Assembly (NCBI GenBank): GCA_041399155.1 | Contig: JAWKTI010000007.1 | Coordinates: 1-64,000, forward strand | Reading direction: 5' to 3' | Length of the DNA: 64,000 nucleotides | DNA from: Zavarzinella sp. | GTDB taxonomy: Bacteria; Planctomycetota; Planctomycetia; Gemmatales; Gemmataceae | In this document: in pieces, positions 44,489-52,091 of the stretch | How positions within the stretch are numbered: the first letter of the stretch is position 1 | How the letters are laid out: every line of letters starts with the position of its first letter | Notes under the pieces: model-generated | Told to the model about the DNA's origin: nothing | Seen by the model: the letters and a program-made list of their open reading frames with translations, nothing else | Databases searched by the model: none | Position numbers and translations under genes: made by a program

Positions 44489-45875
44489 ATGAACGAAGCA
44501 GTAATGATTGCAGAAGAAAAGTTTTCTACCCGTCAGGAAGTGGTGGAATTTATCGAACAGGAAGCCAGCACTGCCGTAGAGAAGGCACTGGCAGAAACGC
44601 ACCGCCAGCCACGTCGTGTGCCGTGGGCAACCAGTGGACCAGTGGGGAAGGATTCCCAGGGCTACAGTATTGAAGGCAGCAGCATTTGCATTGGGTTACA
44701 TTGGCCCGGATCAGGCAAAGGAAGAGATTCACACGCACCAGCAGTTGAAGGAACTGTATCAGACGTATGGATTTATTCCCCACTGTGGGCATCAATCGTT
44801 TTTGATTCCGCTGGCCACCAAGCACCTGCCAGCGTTTGAACCGAAGGGCGAAATGCTTCGCAACGACTTGCGGCAGAAGATGCTGGCCAACTCTGCCCAG
44901 TACGATCCGGATGAAGCCGCCTGGCTGGTTCGCAAGCTGAACCTGCAGACAAAAGTGCTGGGCACGGGTGTGGCATCTGCCGGTGGCACGCTGGTTCCTG
45001 CGGCAGCCAATGGCGAAGTAATTGAACTGCAACGCAACATGGAAGCGTTTGTGCAGGCGGGGGCCCAGGAAATTGCGTTGCCACCGAACGGGCGGATTCA
45101 GTTTCCCAAGTTAACGGGTGGTTCCACTGCATATTGGGTGGGGGAAGGTTCTGCCATTACCGAAAGCACCCCAGCTACAGGCAACCTGGAATTGCAGGCC
45201 AAAAAGCTGGGCATTTTTGTGAAAGTAAACAACGAGCTGTTGCGGTTTGCATCGCCATCTGCGGAAGGCTTGATTCGTTACGACATGGCCCGCGTGGCAG
45301 CACTGAAGGCTGACCTGGCGATGCTGGAAGGTTCCGGCGGCACCCAGATTGAAGGATTACTGAATTACGATTTCACCACACACACGGCCAGTTCGCCTGG
45401 CACCAACGGCAATACGTTTGAAGTGCAGGATGTGGCATTGATGGAAAGCAAACTGCCAGACGCGGTGCGTGCACCCACGGCATGGATGATGCGAAAGACA
45501 ATGTTTGCCGCGTTGATGAATCGCCGAAGCGATGCGGTCAGTGCCAGCGATGCCAAAGGGAGTTTTCTGTTTCATCCCACGCGGCATGCCAGCGACGCCC
45601 CACCAATTGAATTGTATGGCACTCCAGTAGTGCGATCTTCGCAGATTGCCAACAACCGCACCAAGGGCAGCGGAGAAGATCTGACCTACATTGTGCTTGG
45701 CTACTTCCCGGATTGGATTATTGCCCGCATGGGTGTGATGGAGTTCATGGCTTCGGGCTATGGTGATACCGCGTTACAGAACGACCAGACCTGGCTGCGG
45801 GGTATTCAGCATATTGATGCTGGCCCACGGCACGAAGCCAGTTTTGTAGTGTGCGACCAATTGCTGGAAGCGTAA
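44489..45875 (+). pseudogene. HK97-type major capsid protein gene, frameshifted
   Basis: Major capsid protein in two frames. Frame one starts at ATG 44489 behind AGGAGA and encodes an N-terminal delta-like domain (STRQEVVEFIEQEASTAVEK to GPVGKDSQGYS). Frame two then continues with LKAAAFALGYIGPDQAKEEI and carries the capsid fold: VASAGGTLVPAAANGEVIEL, IALPPNGRIQFPKLTGG, SAITESTPATGNLELQAKKL, IFVKVNNELLRFASPSAEG and APTAWMMRKTMFAALMNRRS. The join falls near 44666-44670 (one extra base or two missing). The whole would be about 460 residues. Either the gene is broken, or the shift is programmed or a sequencing slip. Intact frame-two part alone spans 44616-45875. Confidence 0.75.
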
Positions 45876-46168
45876 CGTTATTGACCTCACCCCGGCTTCG
45901 CGACCCTCACAGGAAAGTGAAAAGGCATGATGTGACTGATTGCAATCTCCCCTTCCTTGCGAGGGAAGGGGGCCGGGGGTTAGGTTCTTGGTTTGACCTC
46001 CTCGCAGGAGAGGGGAAAGGCAGGTTGTGGCTTTGATTTACTACAGACGATTGTGCCCCGCAATCGTCATTCCCGTGAAGGCGGGAATCCAGAGCCCACA
46101 AACGTGAACAAGCATCGCAAAGTAGTTTGTTGCATTGAGTCGAAAAGAATTCGTATTGGAGAGCCAAC
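45876..46168. repeat. Intergenic palindromic repeats inside the head module
   Basis: A 293-base gap, unusual within a phage head operon. It contains CCCCTTCC-TTGC-GAGGGAAGGGG (45949-45971), CCTC-CTCGC-AGGAGAGG (45996-46014), and ATTCCCG-TGAAGG-CGGGAAT (46069-46088), all of kinds found dispersed between genes in many bacterial genomes. They point to insertions here after the module was acquired. GGAG for the next gene lies at its right end. Confidence 0.55.
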
Positions 46169-46789
46169 ATGGCGATTGATAGTTTAGCTAATATTAAAAT
46201 CCGCCTGGGCATTACGGGCACGGATGATGATACCTTGTTAACAGACCTGCAAAGTTCTGCTGATGCCTGGATCAATACATTCACGGGTCGCACGTGGAAT
46301 GGGGGCACCTTTACCGAATACTTCGCGGGCAACCAAAGCCACGCGGTGGTGCAGAACTATCCCATTGCAGAAGTAAGCAGTGTGAAGGTAGATCTTGCCA
46401 GGAGCTTTGGTTCGGACAGCCTGTTGGATTCTTCGCGATATCTGGTGCATGCCAATCGTGGGGTGATCCAGGCCACTGCAGGGATGTTTGTGCCAGGCGC
46501 AGGCACGGCCCTGGTGAATAACGATCGCCGCACATGGATGGCACTGGCACGTGTTGTGCAAGTGGTTTACACTGTTGCCGATGCCCCACCAATTGATCTG
46601 AAGCAGGCCTACGCTCGGTTGATTGGTTACTGGTACCGCACCATTAAAACGGAAGTGGCCAGCAACTATCAGAATGTCAGCCAGCAGAAGTATGGCGATT
46701 CGTTCTTTATCTACCAGGTGGCCAATCGCCTGGATTTCCCAGCAGAAATCACCACGATGATCCGCCACTACCGATCACCTGCGGTGTAG
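46169..46789 (+). CDS. Phage head-tail connector protein (gp6-like)
   Basis: Head-tail connector of 206 residues. Seen: the typical opening SLANIKIRLGITGTDDDTLL, then LQSSADAWINTFTGRTW (helical region of gp6-like adaptors), a beta part with VVQNYPIAEVSSVKVDL, and helix DAPPIDLKQAYARLIGYWYR. Such proteins form the ring that joins the portal to the tail. It is preceded by GGAG and separated from the capsid gene by a repeat-rich gap. No tail genes follow; the next genes are unrelated. Confidence 0.8.
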   Translation: MAIDSLANIKIRLGITGTDDDTLLTDLQSSADAWINTFTGRTWNGGTFTEYFAGNQSHAVVQNYPIAEVSSVKVDLARSFGSDSLLDSSRYLVHANRGVIQATAGMFVPGAGTALVNNDRRTWMALARVVQVVYTVADAPPIDLKQAYARLIGYWYRTIKTEVASNYQNVSQQKYGDSFFIYQVANRLDFPAEITTMIRHYRSPAV

Positions 46790-46876
46790 GGGGAAGCAAG
46801 TACTTGCTGAACTGCAAGGCGTCTGTCATAATAAGGCAATCAGGTGCCTGCCCAATCACCATATGAGGAAGCACAG

Positions 46877-47269
46877 ATGAGTGTCAACGAAACAAAACCT
46901 CGATCGTTTTACGATTTGAATATTCTGAAGACTGTACGCAATTTCGAAGTTGTCCAACAATGGAAGGCAAAGATTGCTCAACTTCAGAATTTCAAACAGT
47001 TAGTCGACGATTGGGATGGCGAAGGAACTGACGCTCCAGACCATGTGCTGGTAGATGCCGCAATAGCCCTGGCGAATGAACTTGAATTGAATGATGTTGT
47101 CCCACCTACGATGATTCATGTAAGTGTTAACTCAACGGTGTATTTCGAATGGCATCTTGATAATGGATACTGCGAAATTGAAATAATCTCGCCAGATCAT
47201 GCGGAATGTCATTTGTTGAGAAATGGTGATGGTGAAGCTGAAGAAATGGTTATTCCATTACCAACTTAA
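46877..47269 (+). CDS. Uncharacterised WDGEG protein
   Basis: Protein of 130 residues with the pattern NFKQLVDDWDGEGTDAPDHV, a helix with DAAIALANELEL, and the strands MIHVSVNSTVYFEWHLDN and CEIEIISPDHAECHLLRNGD. This layout (W-D-G-x-G, a helix, then G-x-x-x-L-E-W) is a widespread uncharacterised small-protein type. Start at 46877 follows GAGGA. It is followed 18 bases later by a second small gene on the same strand, and pairs of this composition recur in other genomes as far as I recall. Not recognised as phage genes. Confidence 0.7.
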   Translation: MSVNETKPRSFYDLNILKTVRNFEVVQQWKAKIAQLQNFKQLVDDWDGEGTDAPDHVLVDAAIALANELELNDVVPPTMIHVSVNSTVYFEWHLDNGYCEIEIISPDHAECHLLRNGDGEAEEMVIPLPT

Positions 47270-47287
47270 CATCATCTGGCTTAACTA

Positions 47288-47722
47288 ATGAAGTCCGAAG
47301 CTTCTTCAATTACCAGCGATGAATGGTTGCTGCGACGAATCTGGCACGAGCGATTTTTCCCCAGGATTTCTCCTAACGCGTTTCTTCCAAGAACAAAAGG
47401 CAGGGATATTGACGAACATGGAATCAGCCTGTTTCGACTATCATGTTTGAATAGTCCCAGTGATATTCTGGTTACTATGGACTCTGAAAAGCGCCTGCTC
47501 ACTGGGATTGTGCAAATCCCAGTTTCAAAATTATTTGAGTTAGGCATTCAAGTGGTATCAGATCCTATTCCAGATATCCTTGGCCACGTACTTATTCCGG
47601 AGATTAGTTCGACAACATACACGAACGACAAGCTGCAAATAATCCAATTGATGAAGCAACTTGCTGATATGGCAAACGAGGAGGGCAATCAACTCATTAT
47701 CCCCAGCTCCAAAACAACATAA
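47288..47722 (+). CDS. Uncharacterised partner of the WDGEG protein
   Basis: Protein of 144 residues. Seen: SDEWLLRRIWHERFFPRISPNAFLPRTKGRDIDEHGISLFR, a compact segment where a conserved W-x-R-I, S-x-x-A-F-x-P and D-x-x-G-(I/L)-S-(L/V) set of residues appears, then ILVTMDSEKRLLTGIVQIPV and DPIPDILGHVLIPEIS, and an amphipathic C-terminal helix. No enzymatic motif seen. Translationally close to the preceding gene, so likely a two-gene unit; whether it is a toxin-antitoxin-like or regulatory pair is unknown. Confidence 0.68.
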   Translation: MKSEASSITSDEWLLRRIWHERFFPRISPNAFLPRTKGRDIDEHGISLFRLSCLNSPSDILVTMDSEKRLLTGIVQIPVSKLFELGIQVVSDPIPDILGHVLIPEISSTTYTNDKLQIIQLMKQLADMANEEGNQLIIPSSKTT

Positions 47723-47765
47723 TTTCAGCTAGATTGCTGCTAAAACAATTTTTAGTGATTGCCCG

Positions 47766-48782
47766 CTATACTTCTCGATCGCGGTAGAGTAGGGCCATCA
47801 GGTTTGGGTCTCGTTCGGTGAACGGGCCTGCCGAAACATCTTTCGTCAGACAGCGGCAGTACATTTCCATTTTGGCATCCAGATCATCCAGGTGGTGGAT
47901 GACAAGCACTTCCGGAATGTTGGGTAGGCGGGGAGAGCCCCACTCTGGTAGTTTCAAGTAGCTGGCAATGATGTGCAAAAGCAGTCGTACTCTTTCAGGA
48001 TGCAGATTCTCAATGGTACGGGCAGCATCCCGCACCAGGTCGTGGGCCAGCATTGCGTGCCCTAACAGTACTCCGTCAATCGTTTGCTCTGCAGGTGCGT
48101 CTGGGACATCGGCAGGCTTCAATTCCAGCACGCGACCAATATCGTGCAGCACTGCACCGGCGACGATCAGTTCCACATTCAGTGGGGGCTGCAATTCGTT
48201 GTAAATTTCTCGATAGCGGTGACCCAGCAGGGCAGCGTGCTGGCTGACACGCAGCGTGTGTTCCAGCCACCCACCTGGAAAGGGGTAGTAGCGGTGCCTG
48301 CTGCCCGGCAGCACCTTCAGCAGTTGTTGGTGCGTCTGCAAAATCGATAGCACCAAATGCTGAAAAGGCGGATCGGCAATTTCGGCCTGCACCAGTTCGA
48401 CCAGTTGCTGATAGGCCAATTCCGGGTCGGAGCGGGCAATCAGTTGGTAGCGTTTCGGATCAAAACCTTCTGCAAAGTCTTTCTCTTCCACCAGGCGAAT
48501 TTTCTGCACTTCCAGTTGGGGACCGAAACGGGGATTTTCAACATAGTCGGCAACAATTTTGAAAAACTGGCCCACCTCCCAGTCGCGTTCCACATACGGA
48601 AACAGCCGACCATCCGCCCAGAACAACGCACCGACGGTGCGTTTGGTATCGGTGAACTTGCAGACGAAATAGGCTTTTTTGTCCCGCGTCAACTGGCGAT
48701 ATTTTTCTGCCAGGCGGGCAAAAAAGATCCCCGTTTCACCCGATTTCAGGTCGGACAATTCCTTTAAGGTGGGTGGATTCAT
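47766..48782 (-). CDS. YhaM-like 3'-5' exoribonuclease (OB fold plus HD domain)
   Basis: Protein of 338 residues with an N-terminal OB-fold (ACGKCKF-like region: KKAYFVCKFTDTKRTVGALFW, then VGQFFKIVADYVENPRFGPQ) and a C-terminal HD phosphohydrolase domain: PGGWLEHTLRVSQHAALLGH (first His), VAGAVLHDIGRVLEL (H-D pair) and HAMLAHDLV then HIIASYLKLPEWGSPRLPNIPEVLVIHHLDDLDAKM. This two-domain order is that of the YhaM/CBF1 3'-to-5' RNases. Start at 48782 rather than 48836, since homologues begin near the OB fold. It lies 43 bases behind the large membrane protein gene on the same strand. Confidence 0.87.
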   Translation of the reverse strand: MNPPTLKELSDLKSGETGIFFARLAEKYRQLTRDKKAYFVCKFTDTKRTVGALFWADGRLFPYVERDWEVGQFFKIVADYVENPRFGPQLEVQKIRLVEEKDFAEGFDPKRYQLIARSDPELAYQQLVELVQAEIADPPFQHLVLSILQTHQQLLKVLPGSRHRYYPFPGGWLEHTLRVSQHAALLGHRYREIYNELQPPLNVELIVAGAVLHDIGRVLELKPADVPDAPAEQTIDGVLLGHAMLAHDLVRDAARTIENLHPERVRLLLHIIASYLKLPEWGSPRLPNIPEVLVIHHLDDLDAKMEMYCRCLTKDVSAGPFTERDPNLMALLYRDREV

Positions 48783-48825
48783 GATGCAGACGATGGGGTG
48801 AAGTGAAAAAATTCTGAGAACGCGG

Positions 48826-51336
48826 TTACTTCCCACCTACCTGTGGGACGGGAATGAGAACAATTCGGTCTTTCTTTTCAGGAATCAATGTCAATAGCTG
48901 ATGCGGCACTGACAGGAAAGCTGAGACATTACTGCCGGGTGCGGAAAGATCTCCAGCAGGTGCCTCAATCGTTGCCACTGGTTTGAAGGTTTTTGAACTA
49001 TAGACCGTCACGCCATTTTCTGGCTGTTCTGCATAGTATTTCTTGCCACCATCCAGGTGAAGGTGCAAGTAGAAGTCATCGCTGGAGGCGGGGAGTAGTT
49101 TCAGACTCGGTTCCCCAGCCAGTTTGCCTAACGAGAAGGAACTACCCGGGAGGGTCCGGAGCTGATCGCTAAACACACCATGTCCACTGACAAACAGTTG
49201 CTTGCCCGTGGCAGACGGGATCACGTAGTCGGTCACGGAATCTTCCGAGGCTTCCTTCCAGTCTTTCCCAGCAATACTAATGCTGGATGCGGAAAGTTTG
49301 CCACCTACGCGTAGCTGTTTACTGCCGAACACCTGACCATTCCCACTAATCCAGACATCGCTGCGTGGGAAGACGGTGGGAATCGTTGCAGAGGGTGATT
49401 TCATGATTTTCAGGCTTTCCAGGTCAACCAGGTGCGTGCCACGGTCGCCTCGCACCCACAGTGGGCCGTTGGAAGCAAAACCCATCTGCATCTGTTCCAC
49501 ACGGTTGAATGGTGTGGGTGCCAGTTTTTTCCGCTTTCCAGTGGCCAGATCGTAACTGGAAAACGACGACACGGTATCGCTGAAGATCACCACACTATCT
49601 GCAGATGCTGCAAACGGCGTTTTTGCGTTCGGCAGTGGGATCACTGCGACCCGTTCGCGGGTGGTCAAGTCGTAAATCGCCAATTGGGGCAGTACGGTAT
49701 ACCGCACCACCACGTAACGACCGTGCCCACCGTAGCAATAGTCGTCGAAGGTGGCGGGCAGTTCGATTTCCGTACGCTCCGTCAGTTTGGTGGGCTCCAT
49801 ATCTGGTGCCACTGCAGGTGCGGGGGAGACAAAGTCGATCACATCACCGCTGGGCACCTTGGGATCCACTTTGGGCATCGGATTCATTGGCATTGGGTCT
49901 TTTGGCTTCGGATCGACCTTAGGTGCCAGCGCCTTACAAAGCTCTGATTCTTTGAGTGGCCCTGAAATAGAAGATGGCAATGGGATCACTTTGACATTTT
50001 TATCCGTTACAAAGGCAATATAACCTTTGTTGAACGAAAAGTGGGTATTGGAAAATACCTGATAACCATCACTGAATCGGGTATCCCGTTCGATAGTAGC
50101 TAGTATGTGACGAACATTGTAATAAGTAAGAATTCGAAGCTGATCGGGCTTGACCCCATTTCCAAGTTCATATTCCAAAACATGTTCACTATCAAAAGCA
50201 GGAATCCGTACAAGATTTGGGTCGATTTTGTCACTCCAAACTTCTTGTGTTGGCAATTCCTTTGTAATTAAAGGTAGAACATGTCCAGAATCAAGAAAGG
50301 CATTATCACCCCTTCCAGACAATCTGATACGCACATTGACGTTAGGTAACTGTATATCTTTTTCTAGTTTTTTCAGAAGAATCTGACGTTGTTGAAGATT
50401 GACAACTGCAATCTTGTCAGCACGGTCAAATTGTGCCAGTAAGGCGATGTTTTTACTTGGCGAAGTCCAGGTTGTAGGATAATAGTCTTTGCTGTCAAGC
50501 ACATCATGTGCAAGTCTTCCGAGGTAGTACGTCCGCAAAGTAGAGGAATCCAACAGTACACGTTGATGCTTCTTGGTAGAAAGCCATTGGTAGTTTTGCT
50601 GATAACTGCCCGCTAAGTGTATCGGTAATTGCTGGATAGTTTTTGTAATACCAGGTGTTCCTGATGTTGTGTATTGAGTGAGTTTGCCATGGTCTGGATG
50701 GCAAACAATCGGTAAAATGTGGCCAGAAAGTTCACCAGCACCTTCAGGAACTTGCAAGTTCATAAAATATTCTTTACTGCCATCCAGTTTGAAGTAACTT
50801 AATTTGCCGTCAGTAGTGATCACAGCAATTGATTCTCCATAATCCAGAATTGCATGGGAAGCAATTCCGTTTGGAAACTCTTTCATAATTGGTTGTTTCA
50901 AACGTACAGGTGTATAACCTGTGGTCTCCAAATTGGATCGGGGTAGCGGCATCCATTGAAGACCGTCTTCCGTTCGTGGTACGCTGCCAACCCCTTCAAT
51001 ATTAATACTGGTTGGCCCTCCATTACCAGGCATCGGTGGGATGGGTGGGATACCCGGAATCCCTGGGCGTGGGCCACCTGGGCCGCCCGGAATCCCTGGT
51101 TGTGGGCGGCGACTTCCAGGTGGGGGTGGGACCTTCGAAGGATCGGTATTTACCTTAAAGGGATCATCTTCATCATTCTTTAATTCATCCTTGGCACCGC
51201 GTAGGCGTGCCAGCAGTTCCGTCACTTTTTCGTTGGCCACGTAGTACAGGGTTCCCCACAGACCTCCTGTGATGAACAGGGCCACGATCATCCCAATAAA
51301 AAAGCCTTTCAGCATCCCGGTGCTTTGCTGTGCCAT
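48826..51336 (-). CDS. Large membrane-anchored protein with Pro/Gly linkers
   Basis: Protein of 836 residues, family not recognised. One N-terminal membrane helix (KGFFIGMIVALFITGGLWGTLYY), a short coiled region (VTELLARLRGAKDELKNDED), a Pro/Gly-rich linker (PPPPGSRRPQPGIPGGPGG and PGIPGIPPIPPMPGNGG), then strand-rich repeats that look like a beta-propeller (GESIAVITTDGKLSYFKLDG, HGRYVVVRYTVLPQLAIYDL, DSVVIFSDTVSSFSSYDLAT). A second Pro/Lys linker lies near residue 480. Orientation suggests a cytoplasmic or periplasmic propeller held on a stalk. It is divergent from feo and may share the intergenic regulator. Confidence 0.75.
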   Translation of the reverse strand: MAQQSTGMLKGFFIGMIVALFITGGLWGTLYYVANEKVTELLARLRGAKDELKNDEDDPFKVNTDPSKVPPPPGSRRPQPGIPGGPGGPRPGIPGIPPIPPMPGNGGPTSINIEGVGSVPRTEDGLQWMPLPRSNLETTGYTPVRLKQPIMKEFPNGIASHAILDYGESIAVITTDGKLSYFKLDGSKEYFMNLQVPEGAGELSGHILPIVCHPDHGKLTQYTTSGTPGITKTIQQLPIHLAGSYQQNYQWLSTKKHQRVLLDSSTLRTYYLGRLAHDVLDSKDYYPTTWTSPSKNIALLAQFDRADKIAVVNLQQRQILLKKLEKDIQLPNVNVRIRLSGRGDNAFLDSGHVLPLITKELPTQEVWSDKIDPNLVRIPAFDSEHVLEYELGNGVKPDQLRILTYYNVRHILATIERDTRFSDGYQVFSNTHFSFNKGYIAFVTDKNVKVIPLPSSISGPLKESELCKALAPKVDPKPKDPMPMNPMPKVDPKVPSGDVIDFVSPAPAVAPDMEPTKLTERTEIELPATFDDYCYGGHGRYVVVRYTVLPQLAIYDLTTRERVAVIPLPNAKTPFAASADSVVIFSDTVSSFSSYDLATGKRKKLAPTPFNRVEQMQMGFASNGPLWVRGDRGTHLVDLESLKIMKSPSATIPTVFPRSDVWISGNGQVFGSKQLRVGGKLSASSISIAGKDWKEASEDSVTDYVIPSATGKQLFVSGHGVFSDQLRTLPGSSFSLGKLAGEPSLKLLPASSDDFYLHLHLDGGKKYYAEQPENGVTVYSSKTFKPVATIEAPAGDLSAPGSNVSAFLSVPHQLLTLIPEKKDRIVLIPVPQVGGK

Positions 51337-51424
51337 CGAATTTACCCCAAAATAATCCTACCCCACAGTATAGTGGAAAGTGGGTAAGGCCAAAAGCTGT
51401 ATTTCACCTGCAATCAGATACATA

Positions 51425-51487
51425 ACCGGTCATTTATATTTTTTGAAGGCTATCTTCTCAACAATATCATCACCGGTCGGTTATATT
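51425..51487. promoter_or_regulatory. Direct repeat in the feo upstream region
   Basis: Two copies of ACCGGTC-(AT/GG)-TTATATT (51425-51440 and 51472-51487), 47 bases apart, in the spacer between the divergent genes. Possible binding sites for a regulator or RNA polymerase contacts; no match to a known operator. Confidence 0.3.
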
Positions 51488-51522
51488 ATGAAGATTTTCT
51501 GAACGGAAATCCGACTACCACC

Positions 51523-51552
51523 TTGACATTGTGTCCAAAGCTGCTGTAGAAT
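51523..51552 (+). promoter_or_regulatory. Sigma70-like promoter of the feo operon
   Basis: TTGACA, 18-base spacer, TAGAAT, about 42 bases ahead of the first feoA start. Transcription should start near 51559, inside the dyad described next. Confidence 0.55.
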
Positions 51553-51566
51553 GATACTTAGTCTCA
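51552..51566 (+). promoter_or_regulatory. Fur-like 7-1-7 operator
   Basis: TGATACT-T-AGTCTCA is an inverted repeat of 7-1-7 bases with outer TGA/TCA and inner ACT/AGT arms, the same skeleton as the Fur box. It overlaps the last base of the -10 and the start site of the feo promoter, so a bound repressor would block it. Confidence 0.4.
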
Positions 51567-51593
51567 ACAAGCACGCCGCAGGAAACCTCTTAC

Positions 51594-51833
51594 ATGATTC
51601 CGTTCGCACAATTGACCGCAGGTGAGTGGGCTGAAGTCGTGGAAATCGATGGCGATGCCTGCTATGTTCAGCATCTGCGAGAGCTGGGCCTGCACCCAGG
51701 CACCGCCTTTCAATTGGTGCGGCACGGCTCCCCTGCCATGGTGCGTGTGCATGGCAGCGTTTTTGCTGTCCGATTCTGCGATGAATGCTCACTCTGGGTG
51801 CAGCCCACCCAGCCAGTTCTGATCAACAATTGA
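51594..51833 (+). CDS. feoA: FeoA-type SH3-like protein
   Basis: Small cytoplasmic protein of 79 residues with the FeoA SH3-like barrel: IPFAQLTAGEWAEVVEIDGD, then ELGLHPGTAFQLVRHG and SPAMVRVHGSVFAVRFCDEC. FeoA acts with FeoB in uptake of ferrous iron, probably as a regulator of its GTPase. Two FeoA genes in tandem precede feoB. This copy has Cys-x-x-Cys near its C-terminus (CDECSLWV). Confidence 0.85.
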   Translation: MIPFAQLTAGEWAEVVEIDGDACYVQHLRELGLHPGTAFQLVRHGSPAMVRVHGSVFAVRFCDECSLWVQPTQPVLINN

Positions 51834-51851
51834 GCAAGTGGTTAACAATTG

Positions 51852-52091
51852 ATGAGATTAAGTGACTTAGCCATTGGTCAGGTGGGGATTATCACAGGAA
51901 TGGGTGCGTTTTCTGCCTCCACCCAGAGATTAATGGAACTGGGTGTGCTGGAAGGCGAGCAGATTTCCATTGTTGCCATCCCACCGTGGGGCGATCCGCT
52001 GGAAGTTGAAGTCGGTGCTACCCGCCTGAGCCTGCGAAAATCTGATGCCCAGTTAATTGAAATTGAACTTCTCCCCCCTGTGTCTTCATGA
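51852..52091 (+). CDS. feoA: FeoA-type SH3-like protein, second copy
   Basis: Second FeoA-like protein, 79 residues: RLSDLAIGQVGIITGMGAFS, then RLMELGVLEGEQISIVAIPPWGDPLEVEV and TRLSLRKSDAQLIEIEL. The canonical L-G-(V/L)-x-x-G and the P-x-G-D-P-L-E features fit FeoA closely. Translation is likely from ATG 51852 (a TTG at 51849 is in frame). Its TGA stop overlaps the ATG of feoB in an ATGA arrangement, implying translational coupling. Confidence 0.9.
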   Translation: MRLSDLAIGQVGIITGMGAFSASTQRLMELGVLEGEQISIVAIPPWGDPLEVEVGATRLSLRKSDAQLIEIELLPPVSS

